NCBI GenBank assembly: GCA_015231915.1
Contig: JADGAR010000002.1
Span: 51,112 to 115,111, forward strand
Direction of reading: 5' to 3'
Length of the DNA stretch: 64,000 nt
Source: Magnetococcales bacterium
GTDB lineage: Bacteria > Pseudomonadota > Magnetococcia > Magnetococcales > Magnetaquicoccaceae
In this document: positions 50,656-61,026 of the stretch, piece after piece
Numbering within the stretch: position 1 is the stretch's first letter
Layout of the letters: each line of letters opens with the position of its first letter
Translations under genes and position numbers: made by a program
Notes under the pieces: generated by a model
Database searches by the model: none
What the model saw: only the letters and a program-made list of their open reading frames with translations
What the model was told of the DNA's origin: nothing

Positions 50656-52028
50656 AACTCACGGACCAGGCGCGGGTGGCGGTGGTGGGCGGCGGACCGG
50701 CTGGCTCCCTGGCGGCCTATTTCCTCCTGGAACTGGCCGCGCGTATCGGCCTGAACCTGCATGTGGACATTTATGAACCACGGGATTTTGCCCGGTTCGG
50801 TCCTGCCGGTTGCAACATGTGCGCGGGAGTGGTCTCCGAGACCCTGGTGCAAACCCTGGCCGCCGAGGGGATCAACCTGCCGCCCCTGGTGGTGCAGCGT
50901 GGCATCGATGCCTACGTGCTGCATACCAGCGGTCTGCCGGTGGTCTCCATCCCCACCCCGGCGGATGAGCTGCGCATCGCCACGGTCTATCGCGGCGGCG
51001 GCCCCCGCGCCCCGGAGACGGATGAACACCCCTGGACCAGCTTCGACGGCTTTCTGTTGGAGATGGCGCGGCAGAAGGGGGCCAGGCTGCTGCCGCAGCG
51101 GGTGGCGGAGCTGACCCTGGCACAGGATGGCCGTCCCCAGGTCTCCACCCGTCAGGGCAACCCGGACACCTACGACCTGCTCATCGGGGCCGTGGGGGTC
51201 AACACCAGCGGGCTGAAGCTCTTCGAAGGGCTTGGCATCGACTTTCAGCCTCCGCCAGTGACGCGGGGGCTGGTGGTGGAGGTTCACCTGGGGGCCGAAA
51301 CGGTGCAGCGTCTGTTGGGCAATTCGATGCACATCTTCCTGCTGGATATCCCGCGGCTCAAGTTTGCGGCGATCATCCCCAAGGTGGAGTACGTCACGGT
51401 CTGCCTGTTGGGGGACGATGTGGATCAGGAGGTGGCGGAACGGTTCTTCGCCGCCCCCGAGACCCGCAGCTGCTTCCCCCCGGACCTGGCCTGGAGGAAG
51501 GGCATCAAGTGTCAGCAGGGATCGGGCGTGGCCTGCCAGTGCGGCCCGCGTCTGAATCTGGGTCCGGCCATCCACCCTTACGGCGACCGGGTGGTCCTGG
51601 TGGGGGATGCCGCCATCTCCCGGCTTTACAAGGATGGCATCGGCGCGGCCTACACCACGGCCAAGGCCAGCGTGGTGACGGCCCTGTTTTTCGGGATTTC
51701 CGCCAATGATTTTCAGCGGCAATATCTCCCGGTCATCAGCGCCATCGACCGGGACAATGGGATCGGGAAAGTGATTTTTCAGATAACGGTGCTCTACCAG
51801 AAATGGCGATTCCTGCGGCGCGGCATGGTGGACATGGTGCGGCGCGAAGCCCCCATGGCCCCGGAACGGCGCGCCATGAGCCGGGTGTTGTGGGATACCT
51901 TCACCGGCAGCGCGACCTACCGGGAGATCCTGCTGCGCACCTTGCATCCACTCTTTTTCTGGCGCCTGCTGCTCTCCACCGTGACCACACTCGGCAACCG
52001 CGGCAAAGGAAACCTGACCGGCTCATGA
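50652..52028 (+). CDS. FAD-dependent geranylgeranyl-reductase-like oxidoreductase
   Basis: 458 residues. An N-terminal FAD Rossmann motif VAVVGGGPAGSLAAYFLL and the second flavin motif GDRVVLVGDAAISRLYKDG are clear. An unusual Cys-rich GPAGCNMCAGVV near residue 55 corresponds to the substrate/flavin loop of geranylgeranyl reductases. A KCQQGSGVACQCGP segment supplies more cysteines. The last ~40 residues contain a hydrophobic patch (LHPLFFWRLLLST) that could bind membrane. A role in lipid or isoprenoid reduction is likely by family, with the exact substrate unknown. It overlaps its neighbours by 4 nt on each side. Confidence 0.8.
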   Translation: MKLTDQARVAVVGGGPAGSLAAYFLLELAARIGLNLHVDIYEPRDFARFGPAGCNMCAGVVSETLVQTLAAEGINLPPLVVQRGIDAYVLHTSGLPVVSIPTPADELRIATVYRGGGPRAPETDEHPWTSFDGFLLEMARQKGARLLPQRVAELTLAQDGRPQVSTRQGNPDTYDLLIGAVGVNTSGLKLFEGLGIDFQPPPVTRGLVVEVHLGAETVQRLLGNSMHIFLLDIPRLKFAAIIPKVEYVTVCLLGDDVDQEVAERFFAAPETRSCFPPDLAWRKGIKCQQGSGVACQCGPRLNLGPAIHPYGDRVVLVGDAAISRLYKDGIGAAYTTAKASVVTALFFGISANDFQRQYLPVISAIDRDNGIGKVIFQITVLYQKWRFLRRGMVDMVRREAPMAPERRAMSRVLWDTFTGSATYREILLRTLHPLFFWRLLLSTVTTLGNRGKGNLTGS

Positions 52029-52672
52029 ACCATCCATCCCCATCGCACTTCCGGGCCGGCATTCCGGCGGCATGGACCCGCAAGCTGACCAGCGAGGAGG
52101 TCAACCAGCTCCCGGTGAAACGCTGGAACGGCCCCATCCACCTGAGCCGCACCGACCAGGAGGCGGCGGAGGCCGTGGCCCATTTGGCCAAAGAAGAGGT
52201 GCTGGGTTTCGATACGGAAACCAAACCCGCCTTTCGCAAGGGCGAGAACTACTTTCCCGCCCTGCTGCAACTGGCGGCTGCGGATACCGTGTATCTCTTT
52301 CAGTTCAAGGGGATGGGCAATTTTGCCCCCTTGATCCGCCTGTTGAGTGATCCGGCCCGCAAAAAGGTCGGCGTGGGCCTCGATTACGACGTGCGCGCCC
52401 TGCAAACCCTGTTCTCCTTCCATCCACGCGGCTTCGTGGACGTGGGCGAGATTGCCCGCAAATCCTCCATCGCCAGTCAGGGACTGCGCGGATTGGCCGC
52501 CCATCTGTTCGGGATGCGCATCTCCAAGCGGGCGCAATGTTCCAACTGGGAGAACCCGGAACTCAAGAAATTCCAGCTGGTTTATGCCGCCACCGATGCC
52601 TGGATCAGCCGGGAGATCTATCTGGTGATGCGGGAGCGGGGCCTGTTGGAAGATCCGGCGGGATGCCTCTAG
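52025..52672 (+). CDS. RNase D-like 3'-5' exonuclease
   Basis: 215 residues, one DEDDy exonuclease domain. Metal ligands: Asp and Glu in GFDTETKPAF (~62-72), Asp in VGLDYDVRALQT, and Tyr/Asp in YAATDAWISREIY. No HRDC domain follows, so it is smaller than RNase D and resembles WRN-type or small plant-type exonucleases. It would trim RNA or DNA 3' ends. ATGA overlap with the flavoprotein gene shows co-translation with an unrelated function. Convergent 4-nt overlap with the small gene at 52669-52977. Confidence 0.88.
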   Translation: MNHPSPSHFRAGIPAAWTRKLTSEEVNQLPVKRWNGPIHLSRTDQEAAEAVAHLAKEEVLGFDTETKPAFRKGENYFPALLQLAAADTVYLFQFKGMGNFAPLIRLLSDPARKKVGVGLDYDVRALQTLFSFHPRGFVDVGEIARKSSIASQGLRGLAAHLFGMRISKRAQCSNWENPELKKFQLVYAATDAWISREIYLVMRERGLLEDPAGCL

Positions 52673-52977
52673 TGCAAGGTCACCAGGGGGGCCGGCTGCT
52701 CGGGTTCCGGCCAGGGAACGTCCGATTCGTCGGCGTTGTGCAACAACTGGCTGGCGCGCTGAAAGATCTCGTCCCACATGAGGGTCAGGCGTCCCAATTG
52801 CGCCACCATCTGGTCCGAATCCTCCGCATGGCCGGTCTCGGGGGGGTCGTCCATGTGACGGATCGTGGCGATCCCCAGCAACAGGGAACGCCTGGCCTGT
52901 TCGGCGATCCTGGCGATCTTTTCCAGGGCCACGGGATCCAGTTGGGTCAAGTCGGAGGCAAGGAATTTCGGGGTCAT
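52669..52977 (-). CDS. Small hypothetical helical protein
   Basis: 102 residues from ATG 52977 (GGAG seven nt upstream). Mostly helical (DPVALEKIARIAEQARRSLLLG, QMVAQLGRLTLMWDEIFQRA) with an acidic Pro-rich C-terminus. It contains no membrane segment and no motif. An upstream in-frame ATG at 53037 lacks a ribosome site. It is a single gene between a convergent exonuclease and a divergent WD40 gene. Function unknown. Confidence 0.6.
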   Translation of the reverse strand: MTPKFLASDLTQLDPVALEKIARIAEQARRSLLLGIATIRHMDDPPETGHAEDSDQMVAQLGRLTLMWDEIFQRASQLLHNADESDVPWPEPEQPAPLVTLH

Positions 52978-53060
52978 CGAACACTCCGGGAAAGCTTGAG
53001 CGCCTATCGACATCGGTATTCGGTATCGATGAATCATACCTCAAAATTGATGCGAACACC

Positions 53061-54821
53061 ATGAAAAATTCATTCGGTCTGCTCTTTCGCCACCTGTCGG
53101 CCCTGTGCCTGATGGTGTCGCTCTGCGCCCTGCCCGCTGCCGGCCTGTGCGTGACCAACGAACGCACCCCCCCTGCGGAACCTTTGCCCCGGGTCGAGAC
53201 CGGCATGCATACCGGTCAGATACGCCACATCGCCATCGACAACGAGGAACGCTTCATCTTTTCGGTCGCGGACGACAAAACCTTGCGCGTCTGGTCGTTG
53301 CGCTCAGGCAAGCCTGTTCTCACCTTTCGCGTACCCATCGGTCTTACCAACGAAGGGGCGCTCTACTCTCTCGCCTTCTCTCCCGACGGACGCACCGTGG
53401 CGGTTTCGGGTCAAACCGGCCAGGAGTGGGAGGACAACTATTGCATCTACCTGATCGATGTCCGTTCGGGAGTCATACGCAGACGCATCATCAATCTGCC
53501 GGAGGCCATCACCCATATGGCCTTTTCGCGCAACGGCTCCTATCTGGCCACGGTGTTCGCCAACACGGCGGGGTTGCGGGTTTACGGCATTCCGGACGGC
53601 GCGCTGGTCTACCAGGGGGAGCCGTACAATGTCCCCGCCACCTGGGTCGATTTCGCCCCGGATGGCAAACTGGTCACCAGCAGTTACGACGGAGCGGTGC
53701 GACTGTACGACGCCAATTTCCGCCTGCAGGTGGTCAAACAACTGGCACGCAACGCCCAGCCTCACGGGGTGGCCTTCTCGCCGGACGGCAGCAAGGTGGC
53801 GGTAGGATTCCGGGATCGCCCCACGGTGGCGGTCCTGTCCGGTACGGACCTTGGGCTGCTCTATTTCCCGGAGGTGACGGGGGTGGCGCACAATCTCTGG
53901 ACGGTCGCCTGGTCTGCCGACGGTCGCACCCTCTATGCGGGCGGCAGCCATGCCGACAAGGGACGCACCCTGATCCGCATCTGGGGGCTGGCCGGAGAAC
54001 CGAACCACAAAGGGCGCGGGGAGTATATCGATGTGGCGACCACCCATGCCCCGGTCATGCAAATCCTGCCCCTCAAGGATGGCGGACTGGTCTTCGCGGC
54101 GGCAGACCCGACCATCGGCATGCTGGACCATCAGGGATTTCCAATCTTCATCAAGGAATCGACCCTGCTGAACTTCAAAGGGAGCGCCATGGATCTGCGG
54201 GTCTCCCATCGCGGGGATGTGGTGGAATTCGCTGCCGACAAAAGCCGGCAGCAATTTTCCGTAAGCCAACTCCTGCTCAACGCCGGCCTCACGGCGCAAG
54301 GGTTGAGCGCCCCCCGCACCCAATCGACGGAGATCCGCATCGCCGGCGGGGGGGAGGCACCGGTGACCTTCAACGGGCATCCCATGGAACTGGATCGCGG
54401 GGAGATCCTGCACGCCCTGGCCTTGGATCCGAAGGACCGCTTTTTCGTCCTGGGAACCTCGCGACATTTGCGGTTCTACGCCAAGAGCGGCCATGCCCAA
54501 TGGACCGTGGCCACGCAGGCGCCGGTCTGGGCGGTGAACGTCTCCGGCAACAGCGCGTGGGTGGTGGTCGCCCTGGAGGACGGCACCATCCGCTGGTACG
54601 ACGTGATGCGCGGCGAGGAAAAGATCGCCTTGTTCGTCCACAAGGATCTCAAGCATTGGGCCATCTGGTCGTCACTGCGCTATTTCGCCTACTCCGAGGA
54701 CGCCGAGTCCCTGCTGGGTTGGCACCTCAATCGCGGCAAGTCGCAGTTGGCCGATTTCCAGCCGGCCAACCATTTCCCGCACCTGCTGCAACCGGATTTT
54801 TTCAAGAATTTCTTCCAGTGA
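53061..54821 (+). CDS. Exported WD40-repeat beta-propeller protein
   Basis: 586 residues with a signal peptide (LSALCLMVSLCALPAAG, cleavage near residue 27). The body is made of WD40-like blades: HTGQIRHIAIDNEERFIFSV ... KTLRVWSL, LYSLAFSPDGRTVAVS, ITHMAFSRNGSYLATV, HGVAFSPDGSKVAVG and others, ending in IRWYDVMRGEEKIALF. It probably forms one or two propellers in the periplasm as a scaffold. No catalytic motif is visible. The gene is convergent with the three-gene phosphorelay (12-nt gap), which may or may not be functional association. Confidence 0.8.
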   Translation: MKNSFGLLFRHLSALCLMVSLCALPAAGLCVTNERTPPAEPLPRVETGMHTGQIRHIAIDNEERFIFSVADDKTLRVWSLRSGKPVLTFRVPIGLTNEGALYSLAFSPDGRTVAVSGQTGQEWEDNYCIYLIDVRSGVIRRRIINLPEAITHMAFSRNGSYLATVFANTAGLRVYGIPDGALVYQGEPYNVPATWVDFAPDGKLVTSSYDGAVRLYDANFRLQVVKQLARNAQPHGVAFSPDGSKVAVGFRDRPTVAVLSGTDLGLLYFPEVTGVAHNLWTVAWSADGRTLYAGGSHADKGRTLIRIWGLAGEPNHKGRGEYIDVATTHAPVMQILPLKDGGLVFAAADPTIGMLDHQGFPIFIKESTLLNFKGSAMDLRVSHRGDVVEFAADKSRQQFSVSQLLLNAGLTAQGLSAPRTQSTEIRIAGGGEAPVTFNGHPMELDRGEILHALALDPKDRFFVLGTSRHLRFYAKSGHAQWTVATQAPVWAVNVSGNSAWVVVALEDGTIRWYDVMRGEEKIALFVHKDLKHWAIWSSLRYFAYSEDAESLLGWHLNRGKSQLADFQPANHFPHLLQPDFFKNFFQ

Positions 54822-54833
54822 ACGCAACGCTGC

Positions 54834-55958
54834 CTAGACCATCACCTCGATCAAGGTCAGGTCATCGTGCACCGAGGCATTGGTGAACGTCTCGAGCAGA
54901 GGGGGCAGATCCTCCAGGGTGGTGGTCCCGGCGGCCATCTCCAGCAGAAAGGTCTGCAAACGCGGCAGACCGAAAGGCTCCTCCTCCGGGTTGACCGCCT
55001 CGATGATCCCGTCGGAATAAAGATAAAGCCGATCCCCGGACGCCAGTTCCAGGTGCGTCGCCAATCCGTCGGGGGCCAGATCCTCCTCGACGCCCAGCGG
55101 CAGGCTCTCGGATACGCAAGATCCCAGAAAGACTCCCTCGCGCAACCACAGGACCTCGGGCATGGCCGCGTTCCATACCGTGGCGCGGGTACGCCCGGCA
55201 TCAATCTCCAGCAGAATGGCGGCGCAAAAGAAACCCACCGGCAAGCGCATGTTGAGCTGCCGGTTGACCTCCCGCAACAGACGCTCCCCCGGCGCGTTGG
55301 CATCGACCATGTGTGAAAAAATATAACTGACCAGAGGCGCAGCGATCGCGGCAGGCAGACCGTGACCCGTCAAGTCCCCCAAAAACACCATATGTCGCCC
55401 GTCCGGGGCAAAGGCGGCCAGGTGCATGTCCCCGGCGGTCGCCTCCAACGGCACGGCCAGATGACACGCCCAGCGGGACTCGAAACGGCAGGCCTCGTGC
55501 ATCTTCAGGAGGATCGACTCCATCAGATCGCGCTCCTCCATCAGGCGATGATTGTGGGCTTCCAGTTGCCGGTTGGCCGCGCTCAACGCCAGATGGGTCC
55601 TGACCCGCGCCAGCACGATCGGCGGGGAGATCGGCTTGACGATGTAATCCACCGCTCCCATCTCCAGACCCTGCACCTCATCCGCCACCTGCGAGCGGGC
55701 GGTCACAAAAATGACCGGTATCTCCCGCGTGCGGGGATCCCCCTTGAGTTGCCGGCACACCTCGTAACCATCCATCTCCGGCATCATGACATCCAGCAGG
55801 ATCAGATCCGGCATCGGCGCAACCAGAACCGCCTTCAGCGCCGCCTTGCCGTTGATGGCTGGCCGCACCGCACAATCCCGTTCCAACACCTTTTTCAGGA
55901 TGGTGATGTTGTCCGGGGTGTCGTCCACCACCAACACCAGGGGCCTGTGCGTCGTCAT
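54834..55958 (-). CDS. Response regulator with PP2C/SpoIIE-type phosphatase output
   Basis: 374 residues. Receiver ~1-130 ([13 protein letters not shown], acceptor Asp in [13 protein letters not shown], Lys in [10 protein letters not shown]), a short coiled coil (~130-160) and a PP2C phosphatase domain (~170-370) with metal-binding [32 protein letters not shown] and SVHDDLTLI. Such proteins dephosphorylate an anti-sigma-factor antagonist in a partner-switch. No anti-sigma gene lies in the window. Overlaps the upstream RR-kinase gene by 4 nt, so it is the output of that relay. Confidence 0.9.
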   Translation of the reverse strand: MTTHRPLVLVVDDTPDNITILKKVLERDCAVRPAINGKAALKAVLVAPMPDLILLDVMMPEMDGYEVCRQLKGDPRTREIPVIFVTARSQVADEVQGLEMGAVDYIVKPISPPIVLARVRTHLALSAANRQLEAHNHRLMEERDLMESILLKMHEACRFESRWACHLAVPLEATAGDMHLAAFAPDGRHMVFLGDLTGHGLPAAIAAPLVSYIFSHMVDANAPGERLLREVNRQLNMRLPVGFFCAAILLEIDAGRTRATVWNAAMPEVLWLREGVFLGSCVSESLPLGVEEDLAPDGLATHLELASGDRLYLYSDGIIEAVNPEEEPFGLPRLQTFLLEMAAGTTTLEDLPPLLETFTNASVHDDLTLIEVMV

Positions 55959-57070
55959 GAAGATGCCTCACCCTCGCGCGGACGGGGCAGAGAGACCAGA
56001 ATCGAGGTCCTGCCGGGAACGCTGGCGTCCAATTCGATCCGCCCATTCTGGGTCCGGGCAGCCAGCCACGCGGAATAGGTGCCCAGGCCGGTGCCCTTGG
56101 GTTTCCCGCTCGTGACGTACTTCTCGAAAAAACGGTCACGGATTTCCGGCGGCACCTCGCCGGGATTGCTGATCCGAATTTTGCCGAACGCCTCGTCGCT
56201 GGACAGTTCGATCAGCACCTCTCCAGCCGAATCGACCGCCTCGATGGCGTTCAGGACCAGATTGTAGAACAGCGGATAACTCAACCATTTCTCGCCCAGA
56301 ACCGGGAACCGCTCCCCCTCCGCCATGACGATCCGCGCCTTGACCACATGGCTGTGGCGGGTGCAGTCGGCCACGATATGCTTCAGGGTCTCCAACAGGT
56401 CGAACGGCTCCGGTTGAAACGGATAGGTGTCGTTTTCCATGCGGAAGAGATCCAACGACTTGTTGATCATCTCCAGCATGACATACCCGCTCCTTTCGAT
56501 CATTTGCAGGAAATTGACCTGCTCCGGAGTGAATTGTCCTTTCAAAAGCAGGAGTTCCGGCAGGCTCAGGATGGCGGACAAAGGGGCCTTGAGATCGTGC
56601 CGGGCGATCCGTTCCATCTCCTCGCGCACCCGCAGGGCCTCCTGCAACTGGGCATTCTTGCGCTCCAGATCCTCCCTGGCCCGTATAAAGGCGATGGTAT
56701 TGCGGCAGCGCAGCAACACCACGGCGGCACTGCTCGGCTTGCGGATGAAATCCACCGCACCCAGCCGCAGGCCCACGGACTCGTCATCCTGGGTATCCTT
56801 GCAGGTCAAAAACAGCACCGGAATGCCCGCCGTGGCCGGATCCGCCTTCAAACGACGACACACCTCGTAGCCATCCATCCCCGGCATCAGGATATCCAAA
56901 AGAATCAGATCGATCCCGCCCCCGGCGGCAATCTGGCAGGCCACCTCTCCCCGAATGGCCACCTTGACCAGATAATGATCATCCAGCGCCGCCTTGATGA
57001 CCTTGATCTGATCCGGCTGATCGTCCACCAACAGGATCGTGCCGTCCTTGGGGGCATGAGAATGTTTCAT
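55955..57070 (-). CDS. Response-regulator/histidine-kinase fusion
   Basis: 371 residues. A receiver ~1-130 ([39 protein letters not shown]) is followed directly by a HisKA domain with His in [15 protein letters not shown] and an HATPase domain ([36 protein letters not shown]). It has no membrane segment, so it is a cytoplasmic relay kinase controlled by its own receiver. ATG 57070 has GGAGG 6 nt upstream and overlaps the hybrid kinase stop; the longer frame above it is rejected. Middle member of a three-gene relay. Confidence 0.9.
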   Translation of the reverse strand: MKHSHAPKDGTILLVDDQPDQIKVIKAALDDHYLVKVAIRGEVACQIAAGGGIDLILLDILMPGMDGYEVCRRLKADPATAGIPVLFLTCKDTQDDESVGLRLGAVDFIRKPSSAAVVLLRCRNTIAFIRAREDLERKNAQLQEALRVREEMERIARHDLKAPLSAILSLPELLLLKGQFTPEQVNFLQMIERSGYVMLEMINKSLDLFRMENDTYPFQPEPFDLLETLKHIVADCTRHSHVVKARIVMAEGERFPVLGEKWLSYPLFYNLVLNAIEAVDSAGEVLIELSSDEAFGKIRISNPGEVPPEIRDRFFEKYVTSGKPKGTGLGTYSAWLAARTQNGRIELDASVPGRTSILVSLPRPREGEASS

Positions 57071-59613
57071 GATGGTTCCTCCTCCCGGGCGACCAATGTC
57101 AAGCCCGCCTCCCCTGCCCATTGGCGCATCACTTCAAGAGAGGCCTCGAAATCGTATTCCGCCAATTTTTGTTGGAGAGTGATCAGGTGATTGCGGTCGC
57201 GTGTGGTTTTCAGCAACGGCTTCATCCGCTCGCAAACCGCCTCCGCATCCGAATCGAAATTGGCCACAAAAGCGGCGGCCTCCAGGAAAAGCGGTTGCAA
57301 GGCGGCCTTGTCGGTCACCCCCTCCTCGGTATCGCCAGCGTCTTGTGGGTCATGCCCCGCCACTCCGGGCACGGCGCGCCGGATCGTCTCCAGCACCTCC
57401 CGCAACTCCCGCGCGACGCGCTCCAGCCTGGTCCGGATCTCCCCCGCGTCGATCCTCTCCCGCGCCCCTGCCTCGATGGCCATGGCCGCCATGCGCAACT
57501 CCGTCGCGCCGATGTTGGCGGCCAACCCCTTGAGCGTGTGGGCCGTGCGCTCCAGCGCGGACCAGTCCGAGGCCGCCAACTGGTCAAACATTAACGAACA
57601 GGCATTTTCCTGATTGAAGACGAAACGCCGCAAAATGTCAATATACAATGCCACGTTGCCGCCCATCACATCCATGGCCTGGCGGGTGTCGAATCCCGGC
57701 AGATCGGGCAGCGCCTGCGTCGCAACGGACTCGGCACTCTCGCCGGGCAGGGATGCGGGATCCTGCGGCCTGGCGGGACGAATCCAGCGGGCCAGCACGG
57801 CATACAGGGTATCGGGGTGGATGGGCTTGGCGATGTGATCGTTCATCCCCGCCGTCAGACAGGCCTCCTGATCGCCCACCATGGCATTGGCCGTCATGGC
57901 GATGATGGGAATTTCCGCCGCGCGGGAACCCTCGCGACGGATCATCCGGGTGGCGTCCAGACCGTCCATCACCGGCATCTGCAGATCCATGAGGACACCG
58001 TCGAAATGTTCCCGCGCCACCCGTTCCACAGCCAGGCGACCGTTTTCCACGATGGTCAGCGTGACGCCGACCTTGGCCAGCAGTTCCCTGGCCACCTGCT
58101 GATTGATCTCGTTATCCTCTGCCAGCAACAGGTGCGCGCCGGCAATCCGGGAACGGGCATCCTCCCCCCCCTCGGCATCCCCGGGATGGCCGCGCCGGCG
58201 GGCGTGGGCGGGCTTGGACGCCTGCTCGGCGACCCTGCCGAAACGGGCGGTGCAGATGAACAGACTCCCCTCGCCGGGTGTGCTCTCCACCCGGATGGTC
58301 CCGCCCATCATCTCCACCAGACGCTTGGAGATGGCCAATCCCAAACCGGTGCCACCGTACTTGCGCGTCGTGCTGCTGTCCGCCTGGCTGAACTCCTGGA
58401 ACAGTTTGCCCAGTTGTTCCGGAGTCATGCCGATGCCGGTATCCCGCACGGCAAACTCCAGCAGGATCTCCTCCGCGCTCTCCTCCACCATCCGCACCGT
58501 CACGGAGACCGCCCCGTGCTCCGTGAACTTGACGGCGTTGTTGGCCAGATTGGTCAACACCTGCCCCAAACGCAACGGGTCGCCACGCAAAAAAGGCGGC
58601 GCCTCCGCTGCCACCTCCGACAACCACTGCAACCCCTTTTCCCTGGTCTTCACCGAAATCACCGAGGTGAGGTTCTCCAACACCTCGCCCAACTCGAATT
58701 CCACGCACTCCATCTCCAGCCGGCCCGCCTCGATCTTGGAAAAATCGAGAATGTCGTTGAGCAGTCGCAACAGGGAGTTGGCGGCATTGTGTACCTTGCG
58801 CAGATAATCCTGCTGCTGATCGGTCAACGCGGTTTGCAGACACAGATGACTCAGGCCGATGATGGCGTTCATGGGGGTGCGGATTTCGTGGCTCATGTTG
58901 GCCAGAAAGGCGCTTTTGGCCAGGGTGGCCTGTTCGGCGTAACGCTTGGCCTTGGCCAGTTCCTCCTCCTGCTGGCAACGCATGATGAGGCCGGCCAGGG
59001 TGTTGACGATCACCTGAAGCAGGTTCTTGTTGTCGCCACTCAGTTGATAGCCGGCCTCCACCCGCAGGTTGAGCACGCCGATCAGCCGGTCCCCACCCTG
59101 AATGGGCAGACAGAAAATGCCATGATCGGGAATGCCGTCCAGATTGCCGTCCGCCACCTCCTGCGAGTGGGCGACCTCCACCGCCACCCGGGTCGCAGCC
59201 GCCCGGCCACACAGGCAGTGGCCGGCGTCAACCCGCACGCAACGCTCCGACAGTTCCTGGGGCAGACCGCGCTGCGCCGCGAGGCGCAACTCCCGGCGTT
59301 CCTCGTCCCACAGAAAGATCGCCCCGATGATCCGGCTCTCCAGCCAGGGCAGGGAGGTGATCAGAAAGATCGCCTGATCGAGGTGCTCCTGCAACGTCAG
59401 CGGTTCCAGCGCATCCAGCAGGAGACGATTGACAACGGCACGAATCTGCGATTGCTGCTCGAGAGATTCGTTCTGTTTTGTCAAACGCTTGGATTGCAGA
59501 ATCAGCTTGTTCAGTAATTCATGTTGTTTCTTGTTGGTTGCCCGCAACGACTGGTTTTCTTCCAGCAACAGTCGATACCGCTCATCCGACTCACTGGACG
59601 GCATACCATTCAT
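57067..59613 (-). CDS. Soluble hybrid histidine kinase with GAF sensor and HPt
   Basis: 848 residues. Coiled coil ~10-60, GAF ~65-215 ([16 protein letters not shown] and [18 protein letters not shown]), HisKA with His242 in [13 protein letters not shown], HATPase ~350-465 ([25 protein letters not shown]), receiver ~500-620 ([13 protein letters not shown]) and HPt ~650-750 ([14 protein letters not shown]). A C-terminal ~90-residue helical domain follows. There is no membrane segment: it senses a cytoplasmic signal through GAF. It is the first gene of the relay and overlaps the next by 4 nt. The secG hairpin separates it from the upstream operon. Confidence 0.92.
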   Translation of the reverse strand: MNGMPSSESDERYRLLLEENQSLRATNKKQHELLNKLILQSKRLTKQNESLEQQSQIRAVVNRLLLDALEPLTLQEHLDQAIFLITSLPWLESRIIGAIFLWDEERRELRLAAQRGLPQELSERCVRVDAGHCLCGRAAATRVAVEVAHSQEVADGNLDGIPDHGIFCLPIQGGDRLIGVLNLRVEAGYQLSGDNKNLLQVIVNTLAGLIMRCQQEEELAKAKRYAEQATLAKSAFLANMSHEIRTPMNAIIGLSHLCLQTALTDQQQDYLRKVHNAANSLLRLLNDILDFSKIEAGRLEMECVEFELGEVLENLTSVISVKTREKGLQWLSEVAAEAPPFLRGDPLRLGQVLTNLANNAVKFTEHGAVSVTVRMVEESAEEILLEFAVRDTGIGMTPEQLGKLFQEFSQADSSTTRKYGGTGLGLAISKRLVEMMGGTIRVESTPGEGSLFICTARFGRVAEQASKPAHARRRGHPGDAEGGEDARSRIAGAHLLLAEDNEINQQVARELLAKVGVTLTIVENGRLAVERVAREHFDGVLMDLQMPVMDGLDATRMIRREGSRAAEIPIIAMTANAMVGDQEACLTAGMNDHIAKPIHPDTLYAVLARWIRPARPQDPASLPGESAESVATQALPDLPGFDTRQAMDVMGGNVALYIDILRRFVFNQENACSLMFDQLAASDWSALERTAHTLKGLAANIGATELRMAAMAIEAGARERIDAGEIRTRLERVARELREVLETIRRAVPGVAGHDPQDAGDTEEGVTDKAALQPLFLEAAAFVANFDSDAEAVCERMKPLLKTTRDRNHLITLQQKLAEYDFEASLEVMRQWAGEAGLTLVAREEEPS

Positions 59614-59635
59614 GAACGTTCATCCAATACCGAGA

Positions 59636-59683
59636 GACCCCCCGCTTGCCACGCATCCAGAAAAAAATCTGGTGCGGGGGGTC
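59636..59683 (-). terminator. Perfect inverted repeat between secG and the hybrid kinase
   Basis: GACCCCCCGC (59636-59645) and GCGGGGGGTC (59674-59683) are perfect 10-bp arms. CCAGA and TCTGG form an inner stem with six A (plus strand) between, so the minus-strand transcript reads a loop of T. It lies 8 nt after the secG stop. No T-run follows the outer stem, so it is a terminator, RNA-stabilising element or cruciform rather than a standard terminator. Confidence 0.5.
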
Positions 59684-59690
59684 GCATCCT

Positions 59691-60131
59691 TCACTCCCCG
59701 CTCTTCTTCGGGGCATCGGGCGGGGGCGGAACGGGCTTGGCGGTCTCCGGGACCGGGGCTTTGGCGTCGCGCGGCGCCTCCGGAGCGGGTTTGGCGGCGG
59801 AACTGGACTTGGCAGGGACCGGAGGTCCGCTCTCCGGTTCCTTGGCAGGGGCGGCGGGCCGGCTCTGGGTGGCCGGGGCCTGATCCATGACCGAACTGAC
59901 ATCCCGATGGGTGGTGAAAAAGGCCAGGGTGAGACTGGTCACCATGAAGATCGTGGCCAGGGTGGCGGTGAGCTTGCTCAAGAAATTGCCCGATCCGCCG
60001 GCGCCGAACAGACTCTGGGAGGTGCCGCCGAAAGCGGCGCCCATGTCTGCCCCACCCCCTTTCTGCAACAGCACCACGAACACCAGGGCAATGGAAACCA
60101 AAATATGCAAGACCGTCAGGATCAGAGACAT
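59691..60131 (-). CDS. secG: Preprotein translocase subunit SecG
   Basis: 146 residues. Two membrane helices (LTVLHILVSIALVFVVLLQ and LATIFMVTSLTLAFF) flank GGGADMGAAFGGTSQSLFGA, the standard SecG motif. The C-terminal half (~80-146) is a long Pro/Ala/Lys-rich extension not in enteric SecG, common in alphaproteobacteria-like lineages. SecG aids the SecYE channel. It is 27 nt downstream of tpiA, a conserved neighbour pair. Confidence 0.94.
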   Translation of the reverse strand: MSLILTVLHILVSIALVFVVLLQKGGGADMGAAFGGTSQSLFGAGGSGNFLSKLTATLATIFMVTSLTLAFFTTHRDVSSVMDQAPATQSRPAAPAKEPESGPPVPAKSSSAAKPAPEAPRDAKAPVPETAKPVPPPPDAPKKSGE

Positions 60132-60158
60132 TTCGCAACCTTCTATTACGCAAAACAG

Positions 60159-60941
60159 TCAATATTCATCGGGCACGGCGTCGATGATCGCCAGGAAATC
60201 GGCGGCCTTGAGCGCCGCACCGCCAATCAGGCCCCCATCCACATCCCCGAGCGCCAGGATCGTCCGGGCATTGGCCGGCTTGAGGGAACCGCCGTACAGG
60301 ATACGCACCTTCTCGCCCGCCGCACCCAGCGCCTCCGTCAGGAGCGAGCGAATGAAACCATGCATCGCGAGAATCTGCTCCGGCTCGGCATTGCGACCGG
60401 TACCGATGGCCCAGACCGGTTCGTAGGCCACCACCAGGGATTCCCGTTTGTTGCGGGCAACAGGCAAACAGGGCAGAAGTGCGGCAATCTGTTCCCGCAC
60501 CACCGCCTCGGCAGCGCCCCGCTCCCGCTCGTCAAGGGTCTCGCCCACGCAGACGATGGGGATCAGGCCATCCCGGAACGCGGCGGCCATCTTGCGTCCC
60601 ACCTGTTCGTTCCCCTCGCCCGTGGCACGGCGTTCGGAGTGGCCGACGATAACAAACCAGCACCCCACGTTGCGCAGCATGATGCCGCACACTTCACCGG
60701 TGTGAGGGCCGCTTTCGTGTTCCGAGAGATTCTGACCGCCCAGTTTCAGCACCCCCCCGCCCAGCCGCTGATGCAAGGCATACAGGGCGGTCGCCGGCGG
60801 ACAGATCACCACCTCGCAACGCAACATGCGATCCGCACGCTGGTCAAGCCCGGACAGAACGGCATCCGCGAGATCGCACGACGACTCGATCAGGCCGTTC
60901 ATCTTCCAGTTGCCGACAATCAACGCGCGCCGCCGCATCAC
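60159..60941 (-). CDS. tpiA: Triosephosphate isomerase
   Basis: 260 residues, TIM barrel. Catalytic residues: Asn and Lys in VGNWKMNG, His in [13 protein letters not shown] and Glu in [14 protein letters not shown]; the phosphate loop [15 protein letters not shown] is present. It interconverts DHAP and glyceraldehyde-3-phosphate. It starts with [16 protein letters not shown], and the second Met may be the true start. It is located between trxA and secG. Confidence 0.96.
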   Translation of the reverse strand: MMRRRALIVGNWKMNGLIESSCDLADAVLSGLDQRADRMLRCEVVICPPATALYALHQRLGGGVLKLGGQNLSEHESGPHTGEVCGIMLRNVGCWFVIVGHSERRATGEGNEQVGRKMAAAFRDGLIPIVCVGETLDERERGAAEAVVREQIAALLPCLPVARNKRESLVVAYEPVWAIGTGRNAEPEQILAMHGFIRSLLTEALGAAGEKVRILYGGSLKPANARTILALGDVDGGLIGGAALKAADFLAIIDAVPDEY

Positions 60942-61026
60942 GACTTCACCCCCATGTGGATCCTCCCCAAATCATGGAGTATATGCAATCAGCTCCCGGC
61001 AGGCAACCACAATTCCGCCTGAAAAA

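Noticed and set aside
57817..59517. Plus-strand 566-codon frame over the GAF hybrid kinase
   Set aside because: Shadow of a kinase with all catalytic motifs on the other strand.
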